64,000 nucleotides of DNA. Source: Nitrospirales bacterium (GTDB lineage Bacteria; Nitrospirota; Nitrospiria; Nitrospirales; UBA8639). Of this stretch, positions 1 through 9,008 are shown piece by piece; position 1 is the stretch's first letter; each line of letters starts with the position of its first letter. A program made the translations under genes and the position numbers. The DNA lies in NCBI GenBank assembly GCA_029261355.1, contig JAJDBM010000052.1, positions 62,001-126,000 of the forward strand, given 5' to 3'. The notes under the pieces are model-generated. The model saw nothing but the letters and a program-made list of their open reading frames with translations. It was not told the DNA's origin and searched no databases.

Positions 1-2
1 GA

Positions 3-341
3 ACGTCCATCCGCCTTGCTTTGGAAGAAGTCATTCCTCCTCGACCAATGAGCCATGACCTGATCTATAGTTTTGGTGAACATCTAGGATTTATGATTAC
101 GCATGTCACCATCACAGAAGTTAAAAATAATACTTACTATGCCACCATCCATATCTCTAAAAACGGAATAGAGAAAAGCATCGACTCTCGGCCCAGTGAT
201 GCCATTGCCCTTGCTCTGAGAACAAAGGGGCAAATCTATGTCACCCCAGACGTGTTAGAACGTCGAGGCGGTGAAAACCTGGATGCGTGGTTAGCGAAGT
301 TAGACCCAAAAAGCTTTGGACAGTCCGAAGCTGAAGCTTAG
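3..341 (+). CDS. Bifunctional nuclease family protein (DUF151), 5' end missing
   Basis: The reading frame is open to the left edge, so the start lies outside the window. A TTG at 21 is an internal leucine codon rather than a start, because the frame continues upstream with conserved-looking residues (SIRLALEEVIPP). The visible part has the DUF151 hallmarks: RPMSHDL near the beginning, a central beta-sheet stretch, and the SRPSDAIALALR segment that closes the family core. Members are small proteins with reported DNase/RNase activity; the cellular role in most bacteria is unknown. The gene ends 42 bp before rplM in the same direction and could share a transcript with the ribosomal genes. Family assignment is firm; function is only as firm as the family. 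Confidence 0.85.
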   Translation, partial: TSIRLALEEVIPPRPMSHDLIYSFGEHLGFMITHVTITEVKNNTYYATIHISKNGIEKSIDSRPSDAIALALRTKGQIYVTPDVLERRGGENLDAWLAKLDPKSFGQSEAEA

Positions 342-383
342 ATATATTTTCAGTGTAGCCGGATCATCACGAAGGAGAATTTC

Positions 384-812
384 ATGCGATCGTTTCAAGC
401 TAAGCCTCTAGAAATTGAGAGAAAATGGCATCTTGTAGATGCTGATGGAAAAACATTAGGCCGTCTCGCCTCACGAATTGCCATGCTATTACGGGGGAAG
501 CATAAGCCAATTTTCACTCCGAACGTGGATACCGGTGATCACGTCGTCGTCATTAATACGAGTAGAATTCACCTCACGCGGAATAAAATGAAAGTTAAAA
601 CGTACTATCATCATACAGGGTATCCTGGAGGCATCAAAGAAGTCACAGCTGAAAAACTCCACGAGAAAAAACCAACGGAACTGCTCAATAAAGCCATACG
701 GGGCATGCTGCCGAAAACACCATTAGGTAAACAAATGGCCAAAAAACTCCGATTGTACCCTGGAGCGGAGCATTCGCAGCAGGCACAGAACCCAACGCCC
801 ATTGTTCTATAG
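384..812 (+). CDS. rplM: 50S ribosomal protein L13
   Basis: A 142-residue protein of normal length for L13, an early-assembling 23S rRNA-binding protein of the large subunit. The N-terminal WHLVDADGKTLGRLAS block, the YYHHTGYPGG motif and the AIRGMLPKTPLGK block are all diagnostic. The ATG at 384 is preceded by an AAGGAG ribosome binding site at about 372-377. The next gene is rpsI 41 bp downstream, the pairing found in nearly all bacteria. Nothing is unusual. Confidence 0.98.
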   Translation: MRSFQAKPLEIERKWHLVDADGKTLGRLASRIAMLLRGKHKPIFTPNVDTGDHVVVINTSRIHLTRNKMKVKTYYHHTGYPGGIKEVTAEKLHEKKPTELLNKAIRGMLPKTPLGKQMAKKLRLYPGAEHSQQAQNPTPIVL

Positions 813-853
813 AAAATTCCACCATCACATGCATCTTAACGAGGATTGAACGA

Positions 854-1246
854 ATGGTTGAAACAACACAATACGCAACAGGAAAGAGAAAAAATGCAGT
901 GGCACGAGCCTGGATCGAGCCAGGAAGTGGAACAATATTGGTCAATCGTAAACCGGCCGAGCAGTACTTCACCCGACTGGGACACCAAAATCAAATCCTC
1001 TCTCCATTTGAGATTACAGGAACGACAGGACAATACAATGTACGTGCAACTCTGGCTGGTGGGGGTGTCTCAGGACAAGCTGGTGCTTTGCGTCATGCCA
1101 TTTCAAAAGCCCTCTCAATTTTAAGTCCAACTCATCGAGAGCCTCTCAAGAAAAAGGGGTTATTAACTCGTGATTCGAGAGTCAAGGAACGAAAAAAATA
1201 CGGACAAAAGGGAGCTCGGGCCAAGTTCCAATATTCAAAGCGCTAA
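854..1246 (+). CDS. rpsI: 30S ribosomal protein S9
   Basis: A 130-residue S9 protein. It has the early ATGKRKNAVARAW block, the middle GGGVSGQAGALRHAISKAL block, and the lysine/arginine-rich tail ending QYSKR that reaches into the ribosomal P site. A GAGGA sequence at 841-845 serves as ribosome binding site for the ATG at 854. A competing plus-strand frame starting at 846 overlaps it but has no family similarity and is a shadow. A strong intrinsic terminator follows, so this is probably the last gene of the ribosomal operon. Confidence 0.98.
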   Translation: MVETTQYATGKRKNAVARAWIEPGSGTILVNRKPAEQYFTRLGHQNQILSPFEITGTTGQYNVRATLAGGGVSGQAGALRHAISKALSILSPTHREPLKKKGLLTRDSRVKERKKYGQKGARAKFQYSKR

Positions 1247-1270
1247 GAACTTCTAAGTTTTTCAATCGAA

Positions 1271-1300
1271 AAGGGAAGGCCTTGTTGCCTTCCCTTTTTT
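1271..1300 (+). terminator. Intrinsic terminator after rpsI
   Basis: A perfect 10-bp stem, AAGGGAAGGC (1271-1280) with GCCTTCCCTT (1287-1296), has a six-base loop and runs straight into a T tract (1295-1300). It sits 24 bp after the rpsI stop and separates the ribosomal genes from argC. Confidence 0.93.
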
Positions 1301-1403
1301 CGTGGCTAAAAAGTGATTAGTCATTCAAAATTTCGATGAAAGATTACAGCCTTCCCTTTTCAGAGAAGACTAATACCTCATAGTTATTCTACGTCGTAAG
1401 TCT

Positions 1404-2492
1404 ATGTCAACGAATAAAAAAAGAGCAGCTATTATCGGAGCTAGTGGATATACTGGAGGTGAACTCTTCCGACTCTTAAGTGGACACCCTGAAATCACTA
1501 TCACGATCGTCGCATCTTCAGAGAAGTCAGCAGGTCAACCGATAACCTCCGTCTTCCCGCACTTGACCTCTCTCACGTCGCTAACATTAGAACAAGTCAA
1601 TCCAGAGCGCATTGCTCAGCAAGCTGATATTATTTTCTTAGCACTTCCCCACACACAATCGCTTCAACCCGTTGCCTCTTTTTTAGAATTCAACAAACTT
1701 GTCATAGACCTCAGCGCCGACTACCGCCTTAAAAACCCAGCTATCTATGAGGAGTGGTATCATGTATCGCACCCATTCCCCTCTCTTTTAGATGAAGCGG
1801 TCTATGCCTTACCAGAGTTACATCGAACAGCCATTCAGCAAGGAAAATTGCTCGCCGTTCCTGGCTGCTACCCTACAGCAGCAATCTTACAGTTAGCACC
1901 GCTAATCGCCCACGGTATGATTAATGTCAGCAGTATCATTATTGATGCGAAGTCTGGAATATCTGGAGCTGGACGAGGGGCCAGCACCACCTCACATTTC
2001 CCAGAGGCTCATGAATCAATCAATGCCTATAAGATAGGGACTCACCGACATCTACCGGAAATAGAACAAGAGGTGAACAACCTTTCCTGTCGATTCACAG
2101 CTACCGACCCTGTGCCCCCCCCTGCACAACACTCGATTTCATTTACCCCCCATCTAATACCCATAAATCGAGGTATTCTCAGTACAGCCTATGCCAACCT
2201 GATCGAGACAAAATCAAACACAGACTGGCAGTCACTCTACACAAGTTATTATGCAAATGAGCCCTTTATTCGAGTATTCCAACATCCTCATCAAGTAACC
2301 CCTCATCATGTTCGCGGATCAAATTTTTGTGATCTCAGTATCATACATGACCCCCGCACAGGACGACTTATTACGGTTGCCGCACTGGATAACCTTGTAA
2401 AAGGTGCAGCAGGACAGGCCATTCAGGCCATGAATATTGCGTTAGGATTTCCTGAGGAACTTGGACTATTCGCACCTGGTATCTTCCCCTAA
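1404..2492 (+). CDS. argC: N-acetyl-gamma-glutamyl-phosphate reductase
   Basis: The third enzyme of arginine biosynthesis: NADPH-dependent reduction of N-acetylglutamyl phosphate to the semialdehyde, in the cytoplasm. The 362-residue product is of normal length. GASGYTGGEL (residues 12-21) is the nucleotide-binding loop, and PGCYPTAA carries the catalytic cysteine at residue 155. The C-terminal VKGAAGQAIQAMN block is also typical. No good Shine-Dalgarno is visible before the ATG at 1404. An 8-base C run (2115-2122) encodes a short proline stretch. argJ follows 56 bp downstream, so the pair is probably an arginine operon. Confidence 0.97.
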   Translation: MSTNKKRAAIIGASGYTGGELFRLLSGHPEITITIVASSEKSAGQPITSVFPHLTSLTSLTLEQVNPERIAQQADIIFLALPHTQSLQPVASFLEFNKLVIDLSADYRLKNPAIYEEWYHVSHPFPSLLDEAVYALPELHRTAIQQGKLLAVPGCYPTAAILQLAPLIAHGMINVSSIIIDAKSGISGAGRGASTTSHFPEAHESINAYKIGTHRHLPEIEQEVNNLSCRFTATDPVPPPAQHSISFTPHLIPINRGILSTAYANLIETKSNTDWQSLYTSYYANEPFIRVFQHPHQVTPHHVRGSNFCDLSIIHDPRTGRLITVAALDNLVKGAAGQAIQAMNIALGFPEELGLFAPGIFP

Positions 2493-2548
2493 AAACTAAA
2501 TAATTCACGCATCACCTTTAACCTCATCAACGAACAAACTGACTCATC

Positions 2549-3754
2549 ATGAAACAAATCAAAGGAGGGGTAACCGCTCCTCTCGGATTTTTGGCATCTG
2601 GAATTCATTGCGGAGTAAAGGCCTCCCCCCTCCTAGACCTGGCTCTCATTGTCTCAGAAAATGAAGGACCCATAGCGGGAGTGTTCACAAAAAATCACAT
2701 TCCTGCCGCACCAGTACTACTTGACAAAAAGCACCTCAAAAAACATATCGGGCGAGCGATTTTCGTCAATAGTGGAAATGCCAATGCCTGCACAGGGGAA
2801 CAAGGAAAAAATGATGCTGAGGAAATGGCACAGCTCATCGCGACTCAACTCGAAACGCCTCAATTCAAGGTTTTTATAGGATCAACCGGCGTGATTGGGC
2901 CTTGTTTACCTATGCCGAAAATTCAAAAAGGGGTCCATGCTCTCATGAATCGATTAAGAAGGTCAGGTCACCGGGACGCAGCCACCGCCATCATGACGAC
3001 TGACACGACGGTAAAAGAAGTAGCTGTGAGAACCAAGATCGGGGAGAAACTTGTTACGATTGGAGGCATGGCCAAAGGATCGGGCATGATTCACCCAGAC
3101 ATGGCCACCATGCTTGCGTATATCACAACTGATGTATCAATCACGCCAAACCTTCTTCAAGCATCTCTCAATCAAGCCGTGAAATTATCGTTTAACTGCA
3201 TATCCGTTGATGGGGAAACAAGTACGAATGACACTGTTCTTTGCCTGGCTAATGGGTTGGCAAAGAATCCAGTTATTCGAACGCGTTCAGCAGATTGGAT
3301 ACAATTTCAACAGGCCCTTCATCATGTCTGTCACACTTTAGCGATGAAGATTTGTCAAGATGGTGAAGGCAGTACCAAAGTTGTTGAACTTTTTGTGCAG
3401 GGTGCTAGAAATCACAGCGATGCGAAGCAGATTGCAAACACCATTGCCACATCGCCACTTGTCAAAACGGCATTATTTGGGGAAGATCCGAATTGGGGGC
3501 GATTTTTGATGGCAATTGGCCGCTCCGGCCCTTCTATACAAGCATCACAAATACGCATATCGCTTGATGGAGTTAGTATTGTAGAGGATGGAAAAGAAAC
3601 AAACCCATCGAAGGAGCGGCAGGCTCAGCGAGTGATGCGAAAAAAGTCATATTCCATTCATATGACAGTAGGAAGCGGAAGAGGTCAGGCAAGAGTCTGG
3701 ACTACTGATATGTCATATGACTATATAAAAATTAACGCATCATATCGGTCTTAG
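2549..3754 (+). CDS. argJ: Bifunctional glutamate N-acetyltransferase / amino-acid acetyltransferase
   Basis: ArgJ transfers the acetyl group from N-acetylornithine to glutamate, recycling it within the arginine pathway. The 401-residue precursor has the autoproteolysis site MATML: it is expected to cleave between Ala186 and Thr187, making Thr187 the new N-terminal nucleophile of the beta subunit. The oxyanion-type GSTGVIG segment (residues 111-117) and the NSGNANACTG segment are present. The adjacent argC supports the assignment. Whether it also uses acetyl-CoA (bifunctional type) cannot be decided from sequence alone. The gene faces the prsR operon tail to tail, with 72 bp between them. Confidence 0.96.
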   Translation: MKQIKGGVTAPLGFLASGIHCGVKASPLLDLALIVSENEGPIAGVFTKNHIPAAPVLLDKKHLKKHIGRAIFVNSGNANACTGEQGKNDAEEMAQLIATQLETPQFKVFIGSTGVIGPCLPMPKIQKGVHALMNRLRRSGHRDAATAIMTTDTTVKEVAVRTKIGEKLVTIGGMAKGSGMIHPDMATMLAYITTDVSITPNLLQASLNQAVKLSFNCISVDGETSTNDTVLCLANGLAKNPVIRTRSADWIQFQQALHHVCHTLAMKICQDGEGSTKVVELFVQGARNHSDAKQIANTIATSPLVKTALFGEDPNWGRFLMAIGRSGPSIQASQIRISLDGVSIVEDGKETNPSKERQAQRVMRKKSYSIHMTVGSGRGQARVWTTDMSYDYIKINASYRS

Positions 3755-3826
3755 GAAGAACATCTATCCCTATCACATTATTCAAGCATCCCCAGACCTT
3801 AAAAGCCATACAAAGAAAATTTCAGT

Positions 3827-5221
3827 TTATTTTTCTACCTTGTGACGAGAAATAAGATCATGAAGAGTTGGCCGGCTAACCCCAAGAATAACGGCCGCTT
3901 TCGTGATATTCCCGTTCGTTTTTGCTAGAGTTTGCTCCACAATATTTTTTTCAACTGCATCACGGGCTTCTTTGAGTGTCGTCTTTTCTGTGAATTCTCC
4001 TTGTGGGTTCTCTAGGTCAAGATCCGAAGGAATAAGTCGTGAATGATCTGATAACGTCACCGCTCGTCGAATCCTATTTTCTAGCTCTCGGACATTTCCT
4101 GGCCATGCATACCGCTCAATTGCCACCACGGCTTCACGACTAAACCCTAAAATTTTTCGTTTTGACTCCTCAGCATATCGTTGAAACAATGACTTAGCGA
4201 TCATCATGATATCAGCCCCACGGTCACGAAGCGGAGGTGCCGTAAGTGTAACCGTATTCAATCGCCAATAGAGATCTTCACGAAATCGACCATCCTTCAT
4301 CGCTTCTTGCAAATCTAAATTTGTTGCAGCTATGACCCGCGTATCAACTGGAATTTCAACACGTCCACCAACTCGTTCAATGCACCGCTCCTGAAGAACA
4401 CGCAGGAGCTTTACCTGTAAGGCGGTAGATAATTCACCAATTTCATCGAGGAATAAGGTCCCTCCCTCAGATAACTCTACACGCCCTCGCCGTTGAACAT
4501 GGGCTCCCGTAAATGACCCTTTTTCATGTCCAAATAATTCACTCTCCAATAATGTTTCTGGAATGGCACCGCAATTAATAGCGACAAACGCACCATTTCT
4601 TCGCTCACTTTGCTGGTGAATTGCACGCGCAATCAACTCTTTCCCAGTCCCACTTTCCCCAACAACTAGGACTGACACATCAGACGTCGCCACACGCCTA
4701 ACTGTTTCAAAAACCTTTTCCATTGTAGGACTAGCACCAATAATTTCATGAAAATTCTGACTTCCCTGACGTTTTAAAAGATCCTGGTTCTCTTTTTCTA
4801 ATTGCCCAAGATAATTCGCACGATGCAACACAACTTTTAAGACCTCAAGGTCGACAGGCTTCTCCATAAAATCATACGCACCCAACTCAACGGCCTTCAG
4901 AGCATTAGCACGGTCATGGTTTCCTGTGATGACAATCACTTTCAAGGTAGGAGAGATTGACAAAATATCTTCTAAAGCCGCCAATCCTTCAGATGTCCCA
5001 TCTGGATCAGGAGGAAGCCCAAGATCCAAAGTCACTAAATGAATATTTTCTTTCTCAATGATTGCCACCGTCTCGGGGCGATCTCGAGCCTCGAATACTT
5101 TATAGTAACGCTTCAAGCCCCATTTCATTTGCTCACGCAACTCATCCTTATCATCAACAATGAGAAGTGATGGTAACGTTGGATTCGCTAATTTTGGTTG
5201 CTTGCTTGCAGTTTCTTCCAT
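3827..5221 (-). CDS. prsR: PEP-CTERM-type sigma-54 response regulator PrsR
   Basis: A 464-residue NtrC-family regulator. Residues about 18-135 are a receiver domain with the phospho-acceptor Asp66 in the LDLGLPPDPDG context that marks the PrsR (TIGR02915) subfamily. Residues 155-390 are an AAA+ domain with Walker A GESGTGKE (188-195) and the sigma-54 contact loop GSFTGA (235-240). The C-terminus is a Fis-type helix-turn-helix (NITKAAVILGVSRPTLHDL). In other bacteria PrsK/PrsR with RpoN turn on PEP-CTERM protein genes. It is the last gene of the xrtA-epsI-prsK-prsR operon, 35 bp after prsK. The AAGGGG before the ATG at 5221 is very close to the start, so translation may be modest. Confidence 0.95.
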   Translation of the reverse strand: MEETASKQPKLANPTLPSLLIVDDKDELREQMKWGLKRYYKVFEARDRPETVAIIEKENIHLVTLDLGLPPDPDGTSEGLAALEDILSISPTLKVIVITGNHDRANALKAVELGAYDFMEKPVDLEVLKVVLHRANYLGQLEKENQDLLKRQGSQNFHEIIGASPTMEKVFETVRRVATSDVSVLVVGESGTGKELIARAIHQQSERRNGAFVAINCGAIPETLLESELFGHEKGSFTGAHVQRRGRVELSEGGTLFLDEIGELSTALQVKLLRVLQERCIERVGGRVEIPVDTRVIAATNLDLQEAMKDGRFREDLYWRLNTVTLTAPPLRDRGADIMMIAKSLFQRYAEESKRKILGFSREAVVAIERYAWPGNVRELENRIRRAVTLSDHSRLIPSDLDLENPQGEFTEKTTLKEARDAVEKNIVEQTLAKTNGNITKAAVILGVSRPTLHDLISRHKVEK

Positions 5222-5256
5222 AACCCCCTTACATCGCTATCGTCTGTTCATCCAAC

Positions 5257-7356
5257 TCATCTCTGAGACTCCTCAGTCACTTGAGGAAGTAGAATATACA
5301 CATTTGTCCCAGATCCTTCTTGACTTTCTATCCTCATAGCTCCACCATGACTTTGAACAATTTGCTTGCATTGGTAGAGACCAATACCTAATCCCTTCTT
5401 TTTGGTCGTTCGAAAGGGCTGAAATAACGTTCGAAGTTGAGACTCTGGTATTCCTGGCCCATTGTCTTTTATGGTGACAGCAACATTGGTTCCCTCTCGT
5501 TTAGTTTCAATCATAATGGTGCCATCACCATTAAGAGCCTGTTGCGCATTCAGTAAGAGGTTCAAGACGACATGTTTAAATTCATCAGGAATCAGCGAGA
5601 CTTGAGGAAGATCATTTCCTGGTAAAAACTTTGGTGTACAGGCTGTCCCATGTAACGCCTCCACAGCCTCAGAGACGGAAGTATTAACATTCATCAACTC
5701 AAATGAAGGAGGAATTTCTTGTTTCGGAGATTTGACTTGAATGGACAATTTCCCTATTAGGGTCATAATCCGCTGAACCGTATTTCCAATCGTCCGCATC
5801 GCCGAAACCTGAAACTCAGGATCCTGTCCATACATCTCGGCATTTTGTGAGACTAACGAAAGTCCGGAGGCAAGGTTTTTTAAATCATGTAAATAAAAAG
5901 CAGAAAATTTATGGACGGCCTCCCACTCAGCGGATGCACGCTGTTCATCCATCAACTTAACTTGTGTCAGTAACATCGCAACATGATAGCCCATTGCCCG
6001 AAGGAGATCGAAATCATCTCTGATGTACTTTCGACTATGCAGTTCTTCACTTAAGGTCACAAAACCCATGAGATGCTCAGATACGGACTGTAACGGAACA
6101 TAAACAACTGCCCTGGTTCCTTCAATGAATTTTTTTAATTCGTCGTTCTGCTCAGTTTCGTTTACCTGAAGGACAATTGGCCCAGTTTGATTTGCCAAGG
6201 CAGCAATCACTGGGTGCGTAGGAGCGATAGCCCCTCGTAATGGCCCAGTGGTCAATGATCGAACTTGATGAAATCGATTATCTGTTTGGAATTTCATCCA
6301 GATGGTCATCTTTGGGGCCCCAAATGTTCGACTTAAAATATTTAACAGTTCATCTAAGATCGAATCTAGCGAATGACAAGAACTAAAGGACTCGGTTACT
6401 TCGAGCCATTTACTTCGATAATCATACTTTGATCGATAAAAGTGCTTGGCAATAAAGGCTTGTAATTCGGCTCTCGCTTGTCTTGAAAATAACGTAATGA
6501 CTAAAACCAAACAGGCCACAAATACGAGCAAAATTTCTAATGCTGAACTCAGGGCCCAATCGGTCTGTCGGACGACTTCGGTTAAAATGCCAACCCCGAG
6601 TAAATATCCGCCGACAATGAGGAATGTTAATGAGGTATAAAGCGCCTGAGGAGATACATAGAGTTTTTGACTAAGGTTTTCTGTGCTCCAACGGCTCAAT
6701 CCATAGGTAATGAGTCCCACAGATATCATCACTGCAATCGCAGCCATCCAGACGTATTCTTGCTGCCACACAGAAAACAAAAGCATCTGACTTGCTTGGA
6801 CTATCGCAATACTCGCGATTCCTCCGACTCCAATGACGACGAACTTTATTTGATATCTAAGGGGATCTCGTGAAGACCGCAATATATGCTCGAATTCCGA
6901 AAGAGCCACAACAAGTCCCATTAATATACATCCCCAAATGACTCGCCCCCATGGTCTTTCGAAAAGAACAACTCCTGAATCAGGAACCAGAGACATCACC
7001 GTGTGAGGAAAACCCACGACAAACATTCCTAATCCAATAGCGATGGCTAGAACAAATCGAAATCTCCATACACACATTTGTTGAAAAGGAAGCGACAGAT
7101 GACGAATCAAAGAAAATGCTACATAATAGAGCGTCACCGGCAACGCAATTTCTCCAATAAGAGCCAGTTGTCGCCACATAAACATCTGCGTCTCATAAAG
7201 TCCCGTGAGACCATTAAAAAACTGAACGAGAGCGGTCACAGATAATACAGAGAATAGGGCAAGGTACACACCATCTCGTTTGTGCTTAGAAACAAGAAGG
7301 GCGGCCAATACAAGAGCCGCCCCACTACTCAAGAAACATGGGATCATCCCAACCAC
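5257..7356 (-). CDS. prsK: PEP-CTERM-type membrane histidine kinase PrsK
   Basis: A 699-residue sensor kinase of the TIGR02916 type. The first 290 residues are a bundle of about eight membrane helices. A GAF-like region follows (about 320-470). The phospho-acceptor is His490 in HDLKN, the form typical of PrsK rather than the usual HELRTP. The ATPase domain has N-box NLLLNAQQAL (599-608), DNGPGIP (631-637) and GLGIGL (655-660). The predicted start is GTG at 7356, chosen because AAGGA sits five bases upstream; an ATG at 7347 is the alternative. It lies 11 bp after epsI and 35 bp before prsR, its expected partner. The signal it senses is unknown. Confidence 0.94.
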   Translation of the reverse strand: MVGMIPCFLSSGAALVLAALLVSKHKRDGVYLALFSVLSVTALVQFFNGLTGLYETQMFMWRQLALIGEIALPVTLYYVAFSLIRHLSLPFQQMCVWRFRFVLAIAIGLGMFVVGFPHTVMSLVPDSGVVLFERPWGRVIWGCILMGLVVALSEFEHILRSSRDPLRYQIKFVVIGVGGIASIAIVQASQMLLFSVWQQEYVWMAAIAVMISVGLITYGLSRWSTENLSQKLYVSPQALYTSLTFLIVGGYLLGVGILTEVVRQTDWALSSALEILLVFVACLVLVITLFSRQARAELQAFIAKHFYRSKYDYRSKWLEVTESFSSCHSLDSILDELLNILSRTFGAPKMTIWMKFQTDNRFHQVRSLTTGPLRGAIAPTHPVIAALANQTGPIVLQVNETEQNDELKKFIEGTRAVVYVPLQSVSEHLMGFVTLSEELHSRKYIRDDFDLLRAMGYHVAMLLTQVKLMDEQRASAEWEAVHKFSAFYLHDLKNLASGLSLVSQNAEMYGQDPEFQVSAMRTIGNTVQRIMTLIGKLSIQVKSPKQEIPPSFELMNVNTSVSEAVEALHGTACTPKFLPGNDLPQVSLIPDEFKHVVLNLLLNAQQALNGDGTIMIETKREGTNVAVTIKDNGPGIPESQLRTLFQPFRTTKKKGLGIGLYQCKQIVQSHGGAMRIESQEGSGTNVYILLPQVTEESQR

Positions 7357-7367
7357 AATTGTCCTTC

Positions 7368-8096
7368 TTAGACTGTTTGTAAAGACTGATCAGGCATATA
7401 CTCTAACAATTCAGGCCATATATCTTGAATAAAATGTAGCCCCTTTTGATAAGCAGCCTCAGGACTATCCACAACAGGGATAGACACTCTCACCAGTGAA
7501 CCATCCGTCCGGTTCTTGGTAATGGAATCCCAAATCATATATCCTTTAGCCCAATACTCGCTGGCGATGACACGACCGCGATCCTGGTACCAATAGAGAA
7601 TTATTTGCTGATCAAGACCTTTCTGAATAAGCACACGATTTATCATTTTCCCTGGACCATCGCCTAAGGGGACAGTGACATACTCCGACTTCACAAACTG
7701 CCACCCAGCGCCAGGCAAGCAATTTTTTGGTGAATGATAGGTACTTCCTGTCCGCTGACTTTCGTAATACCCAACATAGAGCCACAAGGGTCCAATATTC
7801 GATGAAGTCTGAGAGATAGGAGGAGATTGGCGCTTCACATTTTGCTTATACCCATTCACAACACTCGTAGAACTGATAGGCCAATACACCCGCATCATGT
7901 AATCTGAAAGTTGAAGGACGTCGAGTATCTTCTCTTCTAACCCAAGTTCTTTTCCTTTCCACCTTTCCGCGACGACAAGAGGAAAGGTCTCAAAGTCTTT
8001 TTTCGCTTTGATGTATTCCCCTGAAGAAAGGGATTCAATCCCCATCCATGTGGCCGACAACATCACCACGGCAATGAGAAAAGGCCAGGATTTCAT
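7368..8096 (-). CDS. epsI: Exosortase-associated protein EpsI
   Basis: A 242-residue protein with an N-terminal membrane anchor (residues about 5-20) and a periplasmic domain. The EpsI (TIGR02914) signature is clear: TYHSPKNCLPGAGW (residues 119-132), with a conserved cysteine at 126, and a later ILYWYQDRG segment. The family is found next to, or fused to, exosortases and is thought to help the sorting or polymer-linkage step; its biochemistry is not settled. Here it is a separate gene 33 bp after xrtA and 11 bp before prsK, so it is almost certainly co-transcribed with both. Confidence 0.94.
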   Translation of the reverse strand: MKSWPFLIAVVMLSATWMGIESLSSGEYIKAKKDFETFPLVVAERWKGKELGLEEKILDVLQLSDYMMRVYWPISSTSVVNGYKQNVKRQSPPISQTSSNIGPLWLYVGYYESQRTGSTYHSPKNCLPGAGWQFVKSEYVTVPLGDGPGKMINRVLIQKGLDQQIILYWYQDRGRVIASEYWAKGYMIWDSITKNRTDGSLVRVSIPVVDSPEAAYQKGLHFIQDIWPELLEYMPDQSLQTV

Positions 8097-8129
8097 ATCA
8101 ACCTACTCCTAATACATTAAAAAACCATC

Positions 8130-9008
8130 TTATACCTTTTGAACAGCGCTCCCCTTCCCAATCCAAGACAAGACGGTTCCACAAACTAACAGCATAGCAA
8201 ATGCCGCGATAAATACAATCCATCCTTCAAAGGTGTGATAAAATCCTTCTGCTGCCTCAACTCCCCAATAATGAGCAAGAATTCCCGTTCCACTTACCCG
8301 TACGGCATTCGCAAAAATTGCAATGGGAATCGAAAGAAACACTAATGCAAACTTTTTCCATTGGATAGTCTGAGAAAAGTACCCATATACCGTTCCCAAT
8401 GCGAGTAAAGACAGCAATGAGCGAAGCCCACTGCATGCCTCTGCAACCTCTAATGTCGTACCAGCCAACGCGATCAAGTTTCCTTCTCTCAATACGGGAA
8501 TCCCAAGAGAGAATAAACAGAAAGAAGCCGTCTTGGCTGCAAACAATTGCAAAGGAAAGGCAATCGTATTCACAACAATTGCCGGTAACGGTATCATGAA
8601 AATTAAAAAAGCTAGAGGGAGTTTCAGCATCCACAGCATCTGCCACCCACCGACAAGAAGGACAAGTCCCGCTAACACCGCGATCAGCGAAGCCCGTTGT
8701 GTATAGAGTTCAGCTCCAATCAAACCAATCACTAACATCATCAGACCAAATCCAAGTACCCCCCCCCCCCAATAACTGGGCTGAGATTCAACCTGTTTGA
8801 GGTCGTCCCATCGCTCCCAGATAAAAAATGCAGAAAGAAACGGCACTAAAAAACCATGGGAATAATCAGGGTCGTTGTACCAATCTAATACAAGGGATGG
8901 GACAATCTCCCAATATAATATGACCAATAGACCTGTGATGGGGATAGCCCACAACAGACCATTCCTTGCTCCAAGGTCTGTCTGTATGGGCGAAACATGG
9001 CTAATCAT
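8130..9008 (-). CDS. xrtA: Exosortase A (XrtA) transpeptidase
   Basis: A 292-residue polytopic inner-membrane protein with about eight hydrophobic helices. Exosortases are thought to cleave proteins at a C-terminal PEP motif and transfer them to a lipid or polysaccharide acceptor. The catalytic set is intact: Cys192 in EACSGLRSL, Arg237 in NAVRVSGTG and His258 in GFYHTFEGW. The A subtype is assigned from the surrounding XrtA-specific families. It is the first gene of the xrtA-epsI-prsK-prsR operon. The codons for Trp80-Gly83 and the first base of Val84 form an unbroken 12-G tract; losing or gaining one G gives a stop within about 17 codons, before any catalytic residue. See the repeat entry. 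Confidence 0.95.
   Translation of the reverse strand: MISHVSPIQTDLGARNGLLWAIPITGLLVILYWEIVPSLVLDWYNDPDYSHGFLVPFLSAFFIWERWDDLKQVESQPSYWGGGVLGFGLMMLVIGLIGAELYTQRASLIAVLAGLVLLVGGWQMLWMLKLPLAFLIFMIPLPAIVVNTIAFPLQLFAAKTASFCLFSLGIPVLREGNLIALAGTTLEVAEACSGLRSLLSLLALGTVYGYFSQTIQWKKFALVFLSIPIAIFANAVRVSGTGILAHYWGVEAAEGFYHTFEGWIVFIAAFAMLLVCGTVLSWIGKGSAVQKV
8759..8770. repeat. 12-base C/G homopolymer inside xrtA
   Basis: Twelve consecutive C on the plus strand read as G on the coding strand, within TGG GGG GGG GGG GTA (W-G-G-G-V). The length was checked by stepping codons back from the gene start. With 11 G the frame reads TAC TTG GAT TTG GTC TGA; with 13 G it meets TGA about 17 codons on. It is by far the longest homopolymer I noticed in the window and has the form of a slipped-strand switch. 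A sequencing length error is possible. Confidence 0.9.

Noticed and set aside
341-383. Possible tRNA or small RNA between the nuclease gene and rplM
   Set aside because: The gap is only 42 bp and shows nothing but the rplM ribosome binding site. No tRNA-like fold was seen anywhere in the window.
846-1124. 92-codon plus-strand frame overlapping rpsI
   Set aside because: It covers conserved S9 coding sequence in another frame and has no recognisable product.
2115-2122. 8-base C run in argC as a phase-variation site
   Set aside because: Short and in a housekeeping gene; far less prone to slippage than the 12-base tract in xrtA.
8257-8646. 129-codon minus-strand frame overlapping the C-terminal half of xrtA
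   Set aside because: It is an out-of-frame reading of the conserved exosortase core. It is not the continuation after a one-base slip in the G tract, because both slipped frames meet stops first.
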